From Apophysomyces variabilis (lineage: Eukaryota; Mucoromycota; Mucoromycetes; Mucorales; Mucoraceae), in assembly GCA_002749535.1 (NCBI GenBank), contig MZZL01000408.1, positions 480,693 to 544,692 on the forward strand: 64,000 bases of DNA, written 5' to 3'. The translations under genes and the position numbers were made by a program. The number at the start of each line of letters is the position of its first letter. The first letter of the stretch is position 1. The notes below the pieces were generated by a model. That model did not search any database. It had not been told where the DNA came from and worked only from the letters and a program-made list of their open reading frames with translations. Below, piece after piece: positions 23,890 through 35,800 of the stretch.

Positions 23890-24316
23890 GTATAGACGTG
23901 TGCTCTATGGAGAGCATGGATGAAAGAACGACAGTCAATCGATTAGCCAATAATATGTTTGATCTGTTTAGTTCTTTGCTCACGAAAGCTGAAAGACCTG
24001 TATACCGTTTGGTTTACAATCTACAGGCTCCAGTTAAGCTGAATACCTCTTTTACGCACTTAAAATCAGAGACCTTGCTAGTGTGTTGCCTAAATCAGAT
24101 ACAGATAGAATCAATGGTAATTACAACCCAATCGAATGGAAACAGCTGCTTCCTTTGCGACAAAACCTTTTTCCAGTTTAGATGGACCTGACTCTAAGTT
24201 AACTCTTTCTGAGAAAGCACTGTTTTGGCCTTAGAAATAGGCTCCTGTTCTCTTGACAATCTGTTCCAAATCGAGAGTTTAGTTCGCTTAGCACGAACAG
24301 TAAGGCAGATCTAACT
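23890..24316 (+). pseudogene. Decayed protein-coding relic, unrecognised family
   Basis: Three or four protein-like segments succeed one another in different frames. They run from 23898 (about 60 residues), to a segment with DRINGNYNPIEWKQLLPLRQ near 24100-24175, to SLDGPDSKLTLSEKALFWP near 24176-24232, then to SLDNLFQIESLVRLA near 24254-24300. The segments read as one continuous globular protein interrupted by small indels and a stop. I do not recognise the family. It could be a member of a lineage-specific or transposon-borne family. Confidence 0.45.
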
Positions 24317-25495
24317 TTGCCAATATAGACTGTCGTCGGAGTCCAGCAGGAGTCTCACCTACATATTTTAGGACACGCGTCAAGCGAGCAGTGGGCGGGC
24401 CCAGGTGCAGTGTGGTGTGGAAGGGTGAAGGTGGGGTGAAGAAGCATTGGCGCGCTGGGTACCCAGCAAGGGTATAAAGCAATCATATCACGATCTACCA
24501 AAAATACGGGACATCAGGGAACAATCAGTTGTCCAATTTTATTTTTTTGGTTGCAGATACGGCAATGAAAGCAGTCTTTATCAATCATGGTTTGCATAGA
24601 AGTGGTCCCTTCTTTTCTCATGCTCTTAACTCTCTTTAACCAGGGTGTATTCCCTCAAGAAAAGAAGATCACTCCGTTTGTCTTCTTTAGTAAGTATAGT
24701 CATGGCACAACATCTATGGAAAAATTAATTCTCTACTTTGCGCAAGGGAAGTATGCACCCTTGACTCGTAATTAACATAGCCTACGCAAATGGAAATATA
24801 CGATCCATGTATCGAAGAAAAATGACGATGTGCTTCACTGTATGAGTATAGTGCAAAGAGATGGACACTCGATTCAGGTATTTTACATTTTCCAGTTTTG
24901 ACTTTCAAAGTAACATTCTGTTATCCTCAGATAACAAACTTGATGGGAATCTTCGGATTTAAGAGGGTGCCACTGACACCGTCAGTGCAGACTTGTTCGA
25001 TTATATCATTAAAGCAAGATCTACAATGAGCGCATAGTTCAGTATTATCCAGCATGAGATTGTATTTGTAGCCCTGCTACATTGTAGTTAGTCTCCCCTC
25101 AGTCTCCTTAGTGCTACTAAATGTTAAGACTTTAGCGCACAGTAGCTGTTGTAAATTTTTACGTACTTTGTTAAGGTAGATACTATAAATTTAGAGTACA
25201 TGCTGTTACTTTCCGTAGCGTGCTTAATGGTCCCTGCAAGTTATATTAAAAAAACGAAGGTCAAAAATTAACGCAATAACTTTACGTTTCTGCTCTATAG
25301 GGTCACTGCTTTAGAAACGGTTTATCTGTATTTTTGGCGTGCCACCGGTAACTGTGATGACCCCGACTGGTAAAAAACTCCGAGTACAACGCATCTCGGG
25401 ACTGTTTCCCCGAAGAAAAGGGTCCAAATGAGGAAACTGACAAGTGTAGGAGGTTGAGCCATCTTCTCTTGTGAACAATTTAGGTTCGCTTCCTC
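24317..25495. other. Intergenic, no gene seen
   Basis: About 1.2 kb, mostly AT-rich, with a locally G-rich patch at 24391-24470. It should hold the Kelch gene promoter. No supportable gene. Confidence 0.4.
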
Positions 25496-27432
25496 ATGAC
25501 AGACAGATCACTGGCATCTCGCCTTGGTAAAACGTCCCATAGATCTGCTTTAGATTCACGACAGCTGCCTCCGACATGGTTAAACCAGACTTCTTCAGAA
25601 ATTTCCAGCACTGGAACCACAAGCACGACCTCCTTCGAACGCAGGAAAGTACTAACGTCCCATTACAGGTTGTGCCATCTTCTCCTAACACATCTCGTTT
25701 CTTATTTAGCAACGTAGACATGCCGGAATCTCCAACACTTCCACCCGAGATTAACGATCTGGACTCGTTAAATCTTATTTCGGAGCCGCGGCGTCCTTCC
25801 GCTGACTTCCCAACAAGTATATCAACACCGACTTTGCAAAGAAACCCCCATAGCAACAACAAAAACACGGTGCATACAACGAGAGGGCCGTCGTCGAATT
25901 TACCACCATCAGGTTAGCTGCAAAGCGAATTGCATCGGTGGATTGACCTTCATCAATCGTAGCATCGTTTATTGCCTCAAATACAAGCAATGGCCATGCA
26001 ACCGATAGAGCACGAATCCCTACATCATCATCGTCTAAGAACGTTTCTCTGCACAAGCATAGCTCGTCGGATCATGTCCGGAGCGTATCATCATCAAGCA
26101 GCAGCCACAGTCATCGAACGAAGCGCTCTCCTAGCGTATCCAGCCAATTAGCAACCAACGCCGAACTGACTGGAAGCCCTAATGTCCCTCCTGCTCCAGC
26201 AGCAGGCATGTACTGGTCTCGCGCAATCACTTATGGAAGAGGACCGTCGCGTCCCTTGAGAGCCCACACGGCTAATCTTATCGGAGAGTATTTGTACGTG
26301 TTTGGTGGCTGTGACATCAAAACCTGTTTCAATACACTGTATATCCTTGACATGGGTAAAGGAAACATATGGATATTAAGAAACATGGCCGGTTTCATTC
26401 GGTGTTAATGCATTTGCATTGGGTAGATACCTTGACCTGGTCTAAACCACGCACGTCTGGTCAAGTTCCTCCTCCTTGCCGCGCACATTCTTCTACTGTA
26501 GTGGAAGGCAAAAATACCAATGGAAGACCTACTTATTATCTGTACGTATTTGGTGGAGGGGACGGTCCAAATTATTTCAATGACCTGTATGTGCTAAACC
26601 GAGGTAATTATGCATGTGATAAGTAAAATATGTGCCACTGTGTTACTGAACTATCCGATTCGTTTTACCGCTCACAGATACGATGGTTTGGTCCAAACCG
26701 AATACAGAAGGTACGCCTCCTTCCCCACGGCGAGCCCACACGACTTGTCTATGGAACAATAAAATCATCGTGTTTGGCGGTGGTGATGGTGCTCGAGCAC
26801 TTTCAGATGTGCATGCTCTTGATGTTTCCGATCCATCACGCCCTCGTTGGCAGCAATTACATCCCACAGGTGATCCACCTATTGCACGTGGTTATCATAC
26901 AAGCAACCTGGTAAAAAACAAGTTAGTTATCTTTGGTGGTAGCGATGGTCATGAATGCTTTAATGACGTGTATGTTCTTGATCTCGGTAAGTATATTCCG
27001 CTTTCATTTCTTTGCTGTTTCCAACAAAGTTCACTACAGTCGCCAATCATTGGAGTCATATGGAACTCGATCATACTATTTCAAGATTAGCTCATTCGGC
27101 CACCCAAGTTGGATCCTACGTTTTTGTTGTGGGTGGCCACGATGGGGGCCGGTATTCTAACGATACTTTACTATTTAATCTTGGTATGTTATCCCTTTGC
27201 GAACGTCTTTGGTAATCTAACTTATTTTTTAGTGACGATGAGCTGGGAATCACGTAAAATCTATGGTAAAGGGCCTAGCCCACGTGGATATCATACAGCA
27301 GTACTGTATGATTCACGTCTTTTTATCCTCGGTGGCTACGACGGAAGGACCGTGTTCGAGGATATCTATATGCTTGAATTGAGCGCCTGCGCTTATTTGC
27401 CACAGATCACTAACTTTGAGATCGACGTATAG
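25496..27432 (+). CDS. Kelch-repeat protein
   Basis: Exons 25496-25526, 25565-25912, 25963-26355, 26427-26603, 26678-26986, 27040-27183 and 27233-27432 give 533 residues. The first intron is only 38 nt, so ATG 25576 in exon 2 is an alternative start. After a Ser/Pro-rich disordered N-terminus (about 200 residues), six kelch blades follow. Each has the hydrophobic strand, the Gly pair and the W/Y spacing: YLYVFGGCD, YLYVFGGGDG, IIVFGGGDGAR, LVIFGGSDGHE, VFVVGGHDGGRYSND and LFILGGYDGRTVFED. The blades most resemble fungal Tea1/Kel-like and LZTR1-like propellers, which scaffold polarity or signalling complexes. No coiled coil follows the propeller, unlike Tea1. All six introns are phase 1, and most lie between blades. 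Confidence 0.85.
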
Positions 27433-28207
27433 AATCCACAAGCTTCCTTTTTTCTTGTTGCGTGCCTGGTCAACGTAACTATCGTTCACACTCGGTTTTC
27501 TTTCTTGTTTTGCTTTTCCTTTGTTTTACGTTCTCTTGAATCTTTGTACCATTGCATCTTTCTGTATACACAAAATGCTGATTCCACTATTTCATTGTTC
27601 CACGGATGTTTACCATCAGATAGATCTTTACAATCCATTAAAAAGTCACAGATAAGCCAAAGTTAGCAAAAAAGAAAAGCATTGTTTGTTATATTGTTTA
27701 TCTGGAAAGCCTCACACCTTGCGTATTATGAGGATAAGTGGTAACCGCTTGCGTCCTTTGGTAACTAGAATAGCCAGAATCACAGATGTAGATCATATTT
27801 TCAAAGAGAAAAGAGAAGCTAAAAGCTTTCCTCGGCCATATGACAGAGTATCAGCGCCGAACACTGTATGATGTCCACAAAACGGCAGCTACCTTGTGCA
27901 CTATTGGTCTTCTATGCGTACCATGAACACTACGTGGGCCAGCAGCTAGGTTTATTTTAAAATAGCTTGTAATGCATTTTTTTGGAGCAGTCTAAGAAAG
28001 TTTCTAACAGATTCTATTCTTACGCTTGCACGTAAGGTCTAGAGTAGCTATATGCTTTAATTATAAATAAAATGGGAGGAATTAAGAGCTTATAGACACA
28101 ATATCAGGTTTTGCGTCCTTAAATTGTAGCCTAGTTGTTCGTGATAAATTGGTTCATGCCGCTTTTAAAAAAGAAAAGTTGTACTATGTATATAATTTTC
28201 TATAACA
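27433..28207. other. Intergenic between convergent genes
   Basis: A 775-bp gap between the 3' ends of the Kelch gene (+) and the C2 gene (-). T-rich 3'-UTR-like DNA; no gene seen. Confidence 0.45.
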
Positions 28208-29702
28208 TCAATAGGGCGGATAGCCAGGACGCGGACCGGGATAACCTCCGTGCGGTGATGGTTGTGGATAACCACCATTAGGTGGCGGAGGGGGACGGTT
28301 GCCATAAGGACGATAAGCTGATGGAGCGCCAGGACCGGGAGGACCGGAAGGCTGGAATCGCTGTGGCTCTGGTGCGTAGCTCATCTGCCCAGGTGCTGGA
28401 CGGGGCGCATGAGGACGATTCGGATTGGCAGGGGGGTATCCTAAAGAAATAGGTTTGGTAACGACTATGTTATGTGAATCTGCCTACCGTTGAACGCGGG
28501 CCTCTGAACAGGAGGACTGAAAGGAGCCGAAAGAAGCGGGGCATTGACCGGTGTCGCGGACGTGGAAGGAGGTGGATGTAAAGGGTATGTTGGCGCCCCA
28601 TGCAGTGGACTGACGTGATCAGCATGGGGTGGCGTTGCAGGTCGATTCATCGATGGATAGCGCTGAGGTGGGTCAGCAGAAACTGAATGCGTAGGAGTTA
28701 TAGGAGGAGGCCGTTGTTGCGATCCAGGCATAGGGCGTTGATGGGGTTGATGAGGATGATGATGCGGCGGAGGATGTGGTGGGCGTGGGTGCGGATGAAC
28801 GTGCTGTTGACCTTGATGATGGGGTGGAGATGGACGATATGAGCCAGGAGTTCCATTAGCGTTCATACGAATTGGCGTTGACATGGACTCGGTTATTGGT
28901 TGGGGAGGGTACGGTCTTGCAGCGTATTGAGTATTAATCGGTGGTGGTACTGGTCTGTAATTTATTGGTGGATGTCCATGCTGTGGACGCACCATCTGCT
29001 GTTGTGGACCTTCGGGACGCTACCCTGAAAGTCAGTATTATTAATGAAAGATTGATAGGAAGAGCTTACAGAGGCATAGAAAGTCAATTCTAAGTAGACC
29101 TCACCAGCTTTACGGCCTTGCCATAACAGTTGGAAATAACCTATGGTGCAGATGATGAACTTATGAAATGATATGTAGGCTAATTGTATTACCATCATCT
29201 TCGCCTTCACGGAAAACTTTTGCTAAATCCACTTCACATTCGCAAATCAATTCTTCTCTTCGCACAGTAGGATCTTCGTGAACGACTTGAACTTGTAATC
29301 TTTTCAGACCTTCATGAACTGGCATATTCACCTATGTGCAACGACATCGGTTAATCCAAAAATCGTTGCCTAGGTGATTGTGAAACATGAGCAGTACTTG
29401 ATCATCCCAAAGCGGATGCTGTCCACCACGATAATCGGTCTTGGTGCGCATTACAATGCCTCCTAGCCTAAAAAGGCAGAAAGGGTTTTGTTTCCCGGCG
29501 ACCTACAAATTGACAATTTTGGTCCGGGAATTCAAAGAAGAACGGATGAAAGTACCTCGCGATTTGGCAGATTTTCCTAGGATGGAGAACATAAATTCAT
29601 CAGTTTTGTTTCATTCATAATCTCTCGCTAATATATAAACAATGACAGTACTGCTTTGAGGGCAACAACAACCAGCTCGCCGATGATCCGTGGTTGAGTC
29701 AT
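28208..29702 (-). CDS. C2-domain protein with long Pro/His-rich tail (Inn1/Fic1-like)
   Basis: Seven exons (29652-29702, 29556-29576 of only 21 nt, 29398-29502, 29193-29331, 29070-29140, 28488-29019, 28208-28440) give 383 residues. Residues 1-140 form a C2 domain: GELVVVALKAENLPNRE, GKQNPFCLFRLG, RTKTDYRGGQHPLWDDQ, MPVHEGLKRLQVQVVHED, and GEVYLELTFYA. The rest is low-complexity Pro/His/Gly/Gln sequence with many PxxP-like motifs and ends PRPGYPPY. This architecture, N-terminal C2 plus a proline-rich tail, matches yeast Inn1 and fission yeast Fic1, which couple membrane ingression to SH3 proteins of the cytokinetic ring. The Asp residues for Ca2+ are only partly present, so lipid binding may be Ca2+-independent. 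Function is by architecture only. Confidence 0.75.
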
Positions 29703-29914
29703 GAAAGGGATGAAAAGAGAAAACGAAAGGAAAAGAAAACGAGCAAGGGCTTTTGGGAGTTTAGATTCAAACAATTGTCGACAGCAATATCGGACACTCA
29801 AATTTAAGTGAGCAGAAAAAAAGGAACAACCAGTTTTGGCGTGGGATCGCATTGACCAAAGGATTGGGATAGAGGGAAAAGGGGAATGTGGCATAGATTT
29901 AATTCATTTTTGTT

Positions 29915-30590
29915 TTAAGCATCAGACTTCTTCTCATCATCTGTCTTCTTTTCATCTTCCTTGGGAGTCATAAGCTCCTCATTATGCTTTCTCACTTCTT
30001 CAAACTTCTCCTTGAAGAGATTGGCATTATCAGAGTTGGCAAAACGGATAGCCAATGTCTCAGGCTTGGCTTCTCCATCCGAAATATCAGAAGCAACGTT
30101 CCACACCCAGGAACGGTCCGATCCAACATTGGGAGAAAGTGTCATCTCCTTTGATACGTAATGGTTGGCGCACACCTTGTGGGTCTTGTCACGACGCATC
30201 AACAGACGAACTTTCTTCGTCTCCTTATGTTTCAAGAACTTAACATCGCCAGTACCACGCTCCTTCCACTCTTTGAGTTGCTTATCGTAACGGAAGAGCT
30301 TAGCCCGCCTGCATTACAACAATAAGTAACATGTGCAACTTAGTCTTTTCAATCTCAACCCACATCTTGAATAAGACATCTTCATCTTCTTCATAGGTCT
30401 TAACCTCCACTTCTTCCAACTTCACAACAGGTTCAAAATGGACATCAGGGGATTCCTCAACCTCTTCCTGCTGCGCAAATCGACATGTCAGAATCATTCC
30501 ACTCATTCAACATCTCTGATAATTAATATGACCCATCCATCTACTAACCTGCTCTTCCTTAACAATCTTCTTTTCTTCGGTATCGGCCAT
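29915..30590 (-). CDS. YRB1: Ran-binding protein 1 (RanBD domain)
   Basis: Exons 30549-30590, 30364-30470 and 29915-30308 give 180 residues. The second 5' splice site is GTGGGT. The RanBD domain fills most of the protein: [83 protein letters not shown], and [21 protein letters not shown] Lys/Glu/Asp-rich acidic tail follows. RanBP1/Yrb1 binds Ran-GTP, stimulates GAP-driven hydrolysis in the cytoplasm and recycles karyopherins. Length and motif order are complete. Confidence 0.93.
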
Positions 30591-32814
30591 TATATGGATA
30601 GTGATGGATGGACAAAGAAGAAAAAAGGCCTATCCATGCACTGAACCGGAGTTGAAATTCGCCACGGAACCCACACGAATCTTTGGGTCAGGCGGAACTC
30701 ACTCATTCAATATGAAATACCAGCTCTGTTTGCTTCTTACCACGTGAATCGAATCTATATCATACCCTACCTCTCCTTCTAAGCCCTCTGAATGTCTACC
30801 ATGGCATCATGCGTTTCACCCGATCAACAATTGATCAGGGATGCTCAAACCGATCCAATTCAGTCCTTAACAGTCTCGACTTTTTTCTGCCCCAACTATG
30901 CGTATTGACCACTAAAAAGTATAACTATGGCTCAGTGAGGGTCAGCAATGCGTGTCCCTTTCCATAACTGGTAGAAGCCGCATGTGGCGTGGAAACAGCT
31001 AGTTTTTGGTGCAGCACACTGTTATCTGATAGAGATATAGATGAGATACATGGCTACGTTCCTCTAGGAGTTGTCAGCGTTCCTTCTTAGATGCTATTTG
31101 GAACCAAAATTTACCTGAGAACCTTATATGCAGGCTAGCGAACAAATGCAGAGCGTGATGGATATCAAACACATGATGGGTCAAGTGCTTGCCACAAGCA
31201 CTAGTGTACAATAGAATTGTCCCTCCTCCTTGTACATGGTAGGAGTAACACTTCAAATATGGGCAATGCCACCGAGAGGTTGTGAACTGCTGGATGGTTC
31301 CAAAAAGTATATGGTAGTCTCATACCGAGCACTTATCAAAACTGAAGGTAACGTTGTTCTTCAGCGAAATGAAACAAATATTAGCTAGGTTGTAGCAAAT
31401 ATTGCTTGGTGTCCTTATCCTTTTGCTGCGAAATCAATGAAGATGTTTACCATCCCCTAGCCTAAAGTGATTTCAGGTATCCAAAGAAGTTCCTATTATG
31501 TTACATGCTATCAATGGCAAATCCTGTCAGCAGGTCACCCAGCAGCACAAATATAAGAACAATCGATGGGATGCAGATACAAACAGTTTCTGCAGCATTT
31601 CTGCTTTCTGACCTGTGATTTACATGCGGACCAAACAACGTGCGTGTGTTGCATTATTATGTTCGCCAAACAGCATGCAAGCTTTGGAAGGTAACATAGC
31701 TAAACTATACTATTCTGTAAGAGAATCTAACATGCCATAAAACGCAGTTCAAACATACTACGGAATGGAAAGTAACGGGCAAGACACAATGTCTAGTAAC
31801 CATTGTTGATAGACACTTCCAACTGATGAGACTCGCTAAATACCTTCATTCTATTTTTTCCTGAAGGTAATCTACTATCATACATTCTCTTTGTGTATTA
31901 AAGTTTACTAACCATGTTCGGCCAAAAAGGGACAAGCGCAATGGAATTCTCGATGTTGGCAATGCTCTTGTCAACTTCCTGATGCTCCTTGTAGTTATAG
32001 CATAATATGTTTGCTAACAGTTGAAGCCCACAGTTCCATGATTCGAATCTTCCTGATATCAGGTTAAATGACGGGGAAAATGTGACCGGGATCGCGATGG
32101 CAGGCGGCAAAAATAGTTGTTGTCTTGTTAGCTGTGGCAACACAAAGTAACGTGCAAAATGCAGAGACGATATCTTGTTGTTGAACACTTTTCCGTGGAA
32201 AGTACTAAGCTTTCAAGAGATCTGGTGACCAGAATGTAATATGGAATTTTCCTTTCTTTCCGCTTTCAGGTATGTGTCCAACTACACACTGCCACGCCAG
32301 TCCCAGCTATTCGACGACTACAACATTGATCACCACGATGGATAGCTCAGACTGTCCGTTTGTCCGTTTAGTGGTTACAAGGTAGACATATTGCAAATAA
32401 AAAGAAATCAAAGTCTTTACTTCCTTGTCTTGTGAACAGTGCATTTTACACTGTTTCTCCCCCAGAAATAATCTTGTCCTTGGATGTTCTCGTCACGTGC
32501 ATGGTAGCCTGTGTTAAAAACCGTTTACCATGAGTTAGCAAAGATATATCTATATTTAATAAGTTTGTCACCGCGGCAAAACCGCGTGCGAGCTCGTAGT
32601 ATGAAATAAACGTCGCACCAAGGAAAAAGAGCATGACACCACCTTTCATTTTCTGCGGCTAAACTTATGCCAAAAAAGTCACCTTTTCAAAGACCGAATG
32701 AGCCGTGATTCAAAAGTGTGGGCTGTGGAAATAAAGGGTGCAGACAATCCGAGCCTTTGAATTCTTGCTTCCACTCATGGCACTGACACATCCCCGACGC
32801 TGACTCCAATCCAT
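30591..32814. other. Long gap with weak minus-strand coding relics
   Basis: About 2.2 kb. The left end is the YRB1 promoter and the right end the RIM15 promoter. Minus-strand frames at 31074-31256 and 31898-32188 look somewhat protein-like (HVFDIHHALHLFASLHIRF; NIENSIALVPFWPNM followed by a GTTAGT that could be a splice site). I cannot join them into a gene or name a family. Confidence 0.3.
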
Positions 32815-35800
32815 ATGGAACACACTCACCAAACGATTCCCGAGGCCGATATTCGCACGATGGAGAAGCATTCACAGACTTCGTTGAGCAGCACACCCTC
32901 GACACAGTTTTCCGATCGATTGAATCCAAATGTCACTACCGGTTCCGTCACTCCCACCACAGAAATCACTAATCCACAATCTCCTTCCACATCTTCAAAG
33001 CTTCGCAGTGTGCCAATTCCGCAACCATTACTTTTAAAAAGACGTACAAGCCGATCGTCAATTTCATCCCACGATGACACCACGGATCATACTTCCCATT
33101 ATAAACCAGCAGCAGGTGGTTTAGCGAGATCTGTAACCAATAGTGCCAGTGCTCAGTTATCTCCAATCGCATTGAGTAACACAGAAAACCCGAATTCACC
33201 TACTGGATCAATAGGAGGACCCAGAAAATCTTGGCTAAGTGACATGGAGTACAGCAGCAGCCCTGGCAGTGAAGTCGATACCCCTTTCAGTATGCAGGCT
33301 CCACATGGGACAGGTTCACCACAAAGTCAATGTCATAGTGTCCAGATGCCATTTAATTCGTCGCAGCGTTCGACAAGTGAAACCTCTTCACCGAGATACG
33401 CAAGCCCACCAGCGGGAAGCGGAGGTAAATATATGGTTAAATCCAAAAGAGCGAGTTGGATCGATGCGAGTGCCGCAACAGGATCAGTTTCCAACCAACC
33501 AGACAGCAGTTCTCCTAGCGCGCCTTCAACACCAGTGTTTTTACCAGAGCACTTGGCGAAGGCTAGAAAGAGTTCGACCGAGATAATACCTGTTTCAGCA
33601 AAATCGTCGGAAAGACATGACTTAGAATCGAGGTCATATCATCCTGCATCCCTCGGATTGATGCATAAATCAGGTTCATTATCAAGACTTCGTGGAAATC
33701 GAACTCCTGGTACGCCACCTCACAGGGAAAACCATCTAGATTCTGCTGCACCGTCGTTACCGTCATCGAACGAGCAAGCTTTAACATCGAATAGCTTATA
33801 TGAACGAAACACCCGACCGAAAAGATGTTCATATGCTGATGGAAATGCAACAGATATGGAAGAAGTTGCATCTACAGCATCCACCGACACTCAGAATGCA
33901 TCATCCGCTCTATGGCATGGATTAGGGCGCCGACATACTCAGCGTGGCATTTTTCACGAGCGTACATCATCCATATCATCTATCGTCTCAGATTCTAGCA
34001 TTACAACCGATGAATACTATTCTCCAGCATCTTCTCCCTATACACACCAATCGCCACAGATTGGTAGCCCATTACATTTGCCTACGCCAGTAGAACGAGG
34101 TAATTGATTTTGTATGTGATTTTCTTGATAAAACTAAATTGTAGGTGACTTAGGCAAAGGACACTCAAGACCTGAATACATTGCGATTCCAGCATCAACA
34201 AGTATCACTCATAATAACGTATCAATGCCCCCGGCAGCTTCCACATCAACTCAAGGAAATCAAAAAATGAGGCGAAGATCATCAATGAGCATACTAAAGT
34301 ATATACCGAGTTCGGAACTTGCCAACATTGTCAGCGGTAATTCCCCAAACCCGGTATCGGATGGTTCGTCTGGTGATTTAGCTATCACTTCTCCTCATCC
34401 TCTGACGCGTCCCAGCACACCTGATACTAGCACACCGTCCACAGTGTTGAATGGTGGGATACCGGTTTATCAGCACTCGCTGCAATCATTCCTCAGACGT
34501 CAGCTTTCCAGTAAACGTAAAACAACCAGGGATCGACGTTCATTACCAACACCTGAATTATCTGGCAACGTTCCTGACGCGGACAGAGATGTTGTAGAGA
34601 TACAATTGGATGATGGCCCAGCGACAACCGCAAATAACCGTGCCGATTACGCTAACGAATGTAAACCATTTAATTCGGGCAGAAGTGATATTAGCAGTCT
34701 TCAATCTCCGGTGTATCCAGCTCTGTTGCTTAATGCGGAAGATAGCGGCATAGAATCGGAAACAGATAGTAATTTCCTGTTCTTTACCAACAGCTGTGGC
34801 GCCACTTCTGTTCCAGATATGGATCAACGAGAAGAAAGAAATGATTATTTTGGGAACTTGGATGAAATTGACACAAATGAAGGTAATAGAGATGCTATGA
34901 AACGAAGACCAGTTTCTCACCATTTCACTTGACGCTTTAGACAAGGCTGAAAAAGCGGACTGTCTCTATAATACCGAGTTACTGCAGTCCCCATCCTTAT
35001 TTAGTATCAAGTACCAAGGAACCGATGAAGAGTATGGAAGGAAATTGTTTTTATCGCGTTCTGCCAAGATCAAGCGTTGGTGCTCCCTCAGGATTCAAAG
35101 TGCTGGAGAAGCAATATCGGCACCAACATCCCCTGTCGCAGTCCGAACCCCGACAGCCCGCATTAGCAGACAGTTTGGTCGTGATTCATCTATGCCTAAA
35201 ATCTTGGTGACCGCTCATGATGGTGGCACTGACTCGGAAATTACGGAACCTGGCAACAGTCTTGAAAAACTAAATATAGTGAACGATATTCCATGGGTAG
35301 ATTGGTTGGAAGAATATAATGTAATGAAAAATGCCGAAATCAAACGTCGATCGGTTCATCTGGGAGAACACGACCTGTGGGAACAAGAATCATCGCAAGA
35401 AGAAGCTAAACAGCCTCAGGTCGATCAATCAGGCTCACTAGTCAATCGTGTTTTGTCCGAATGGTGGAACACCGTAAAAGCAAACGCTGAACATTTCTCC
35501 TTCCCTCGACGCTCACATCGTAACAAACAGCAAGAGAAACCACATCATGAAATATCGAGTCAGCAGGTATAATTTTTGCCGAACTTTATTCATTTAGGAA
35601 CTAATCCCGTGATGTCAAGGTTGCCGAACATGGCGATGGACATCTAAAGAAACCAGTGCGTCACAGACATAAATTATCCGTGGATTTTCATGATCTGAAG
35701 TCGCAGTTTTGCGCTAAATCATCTTCAACTGGAAAAGATATGCCCGATATTGCTGAACGAAGATACTCCACCATAGATGATTCGGCATTGCGCCTGTGGA

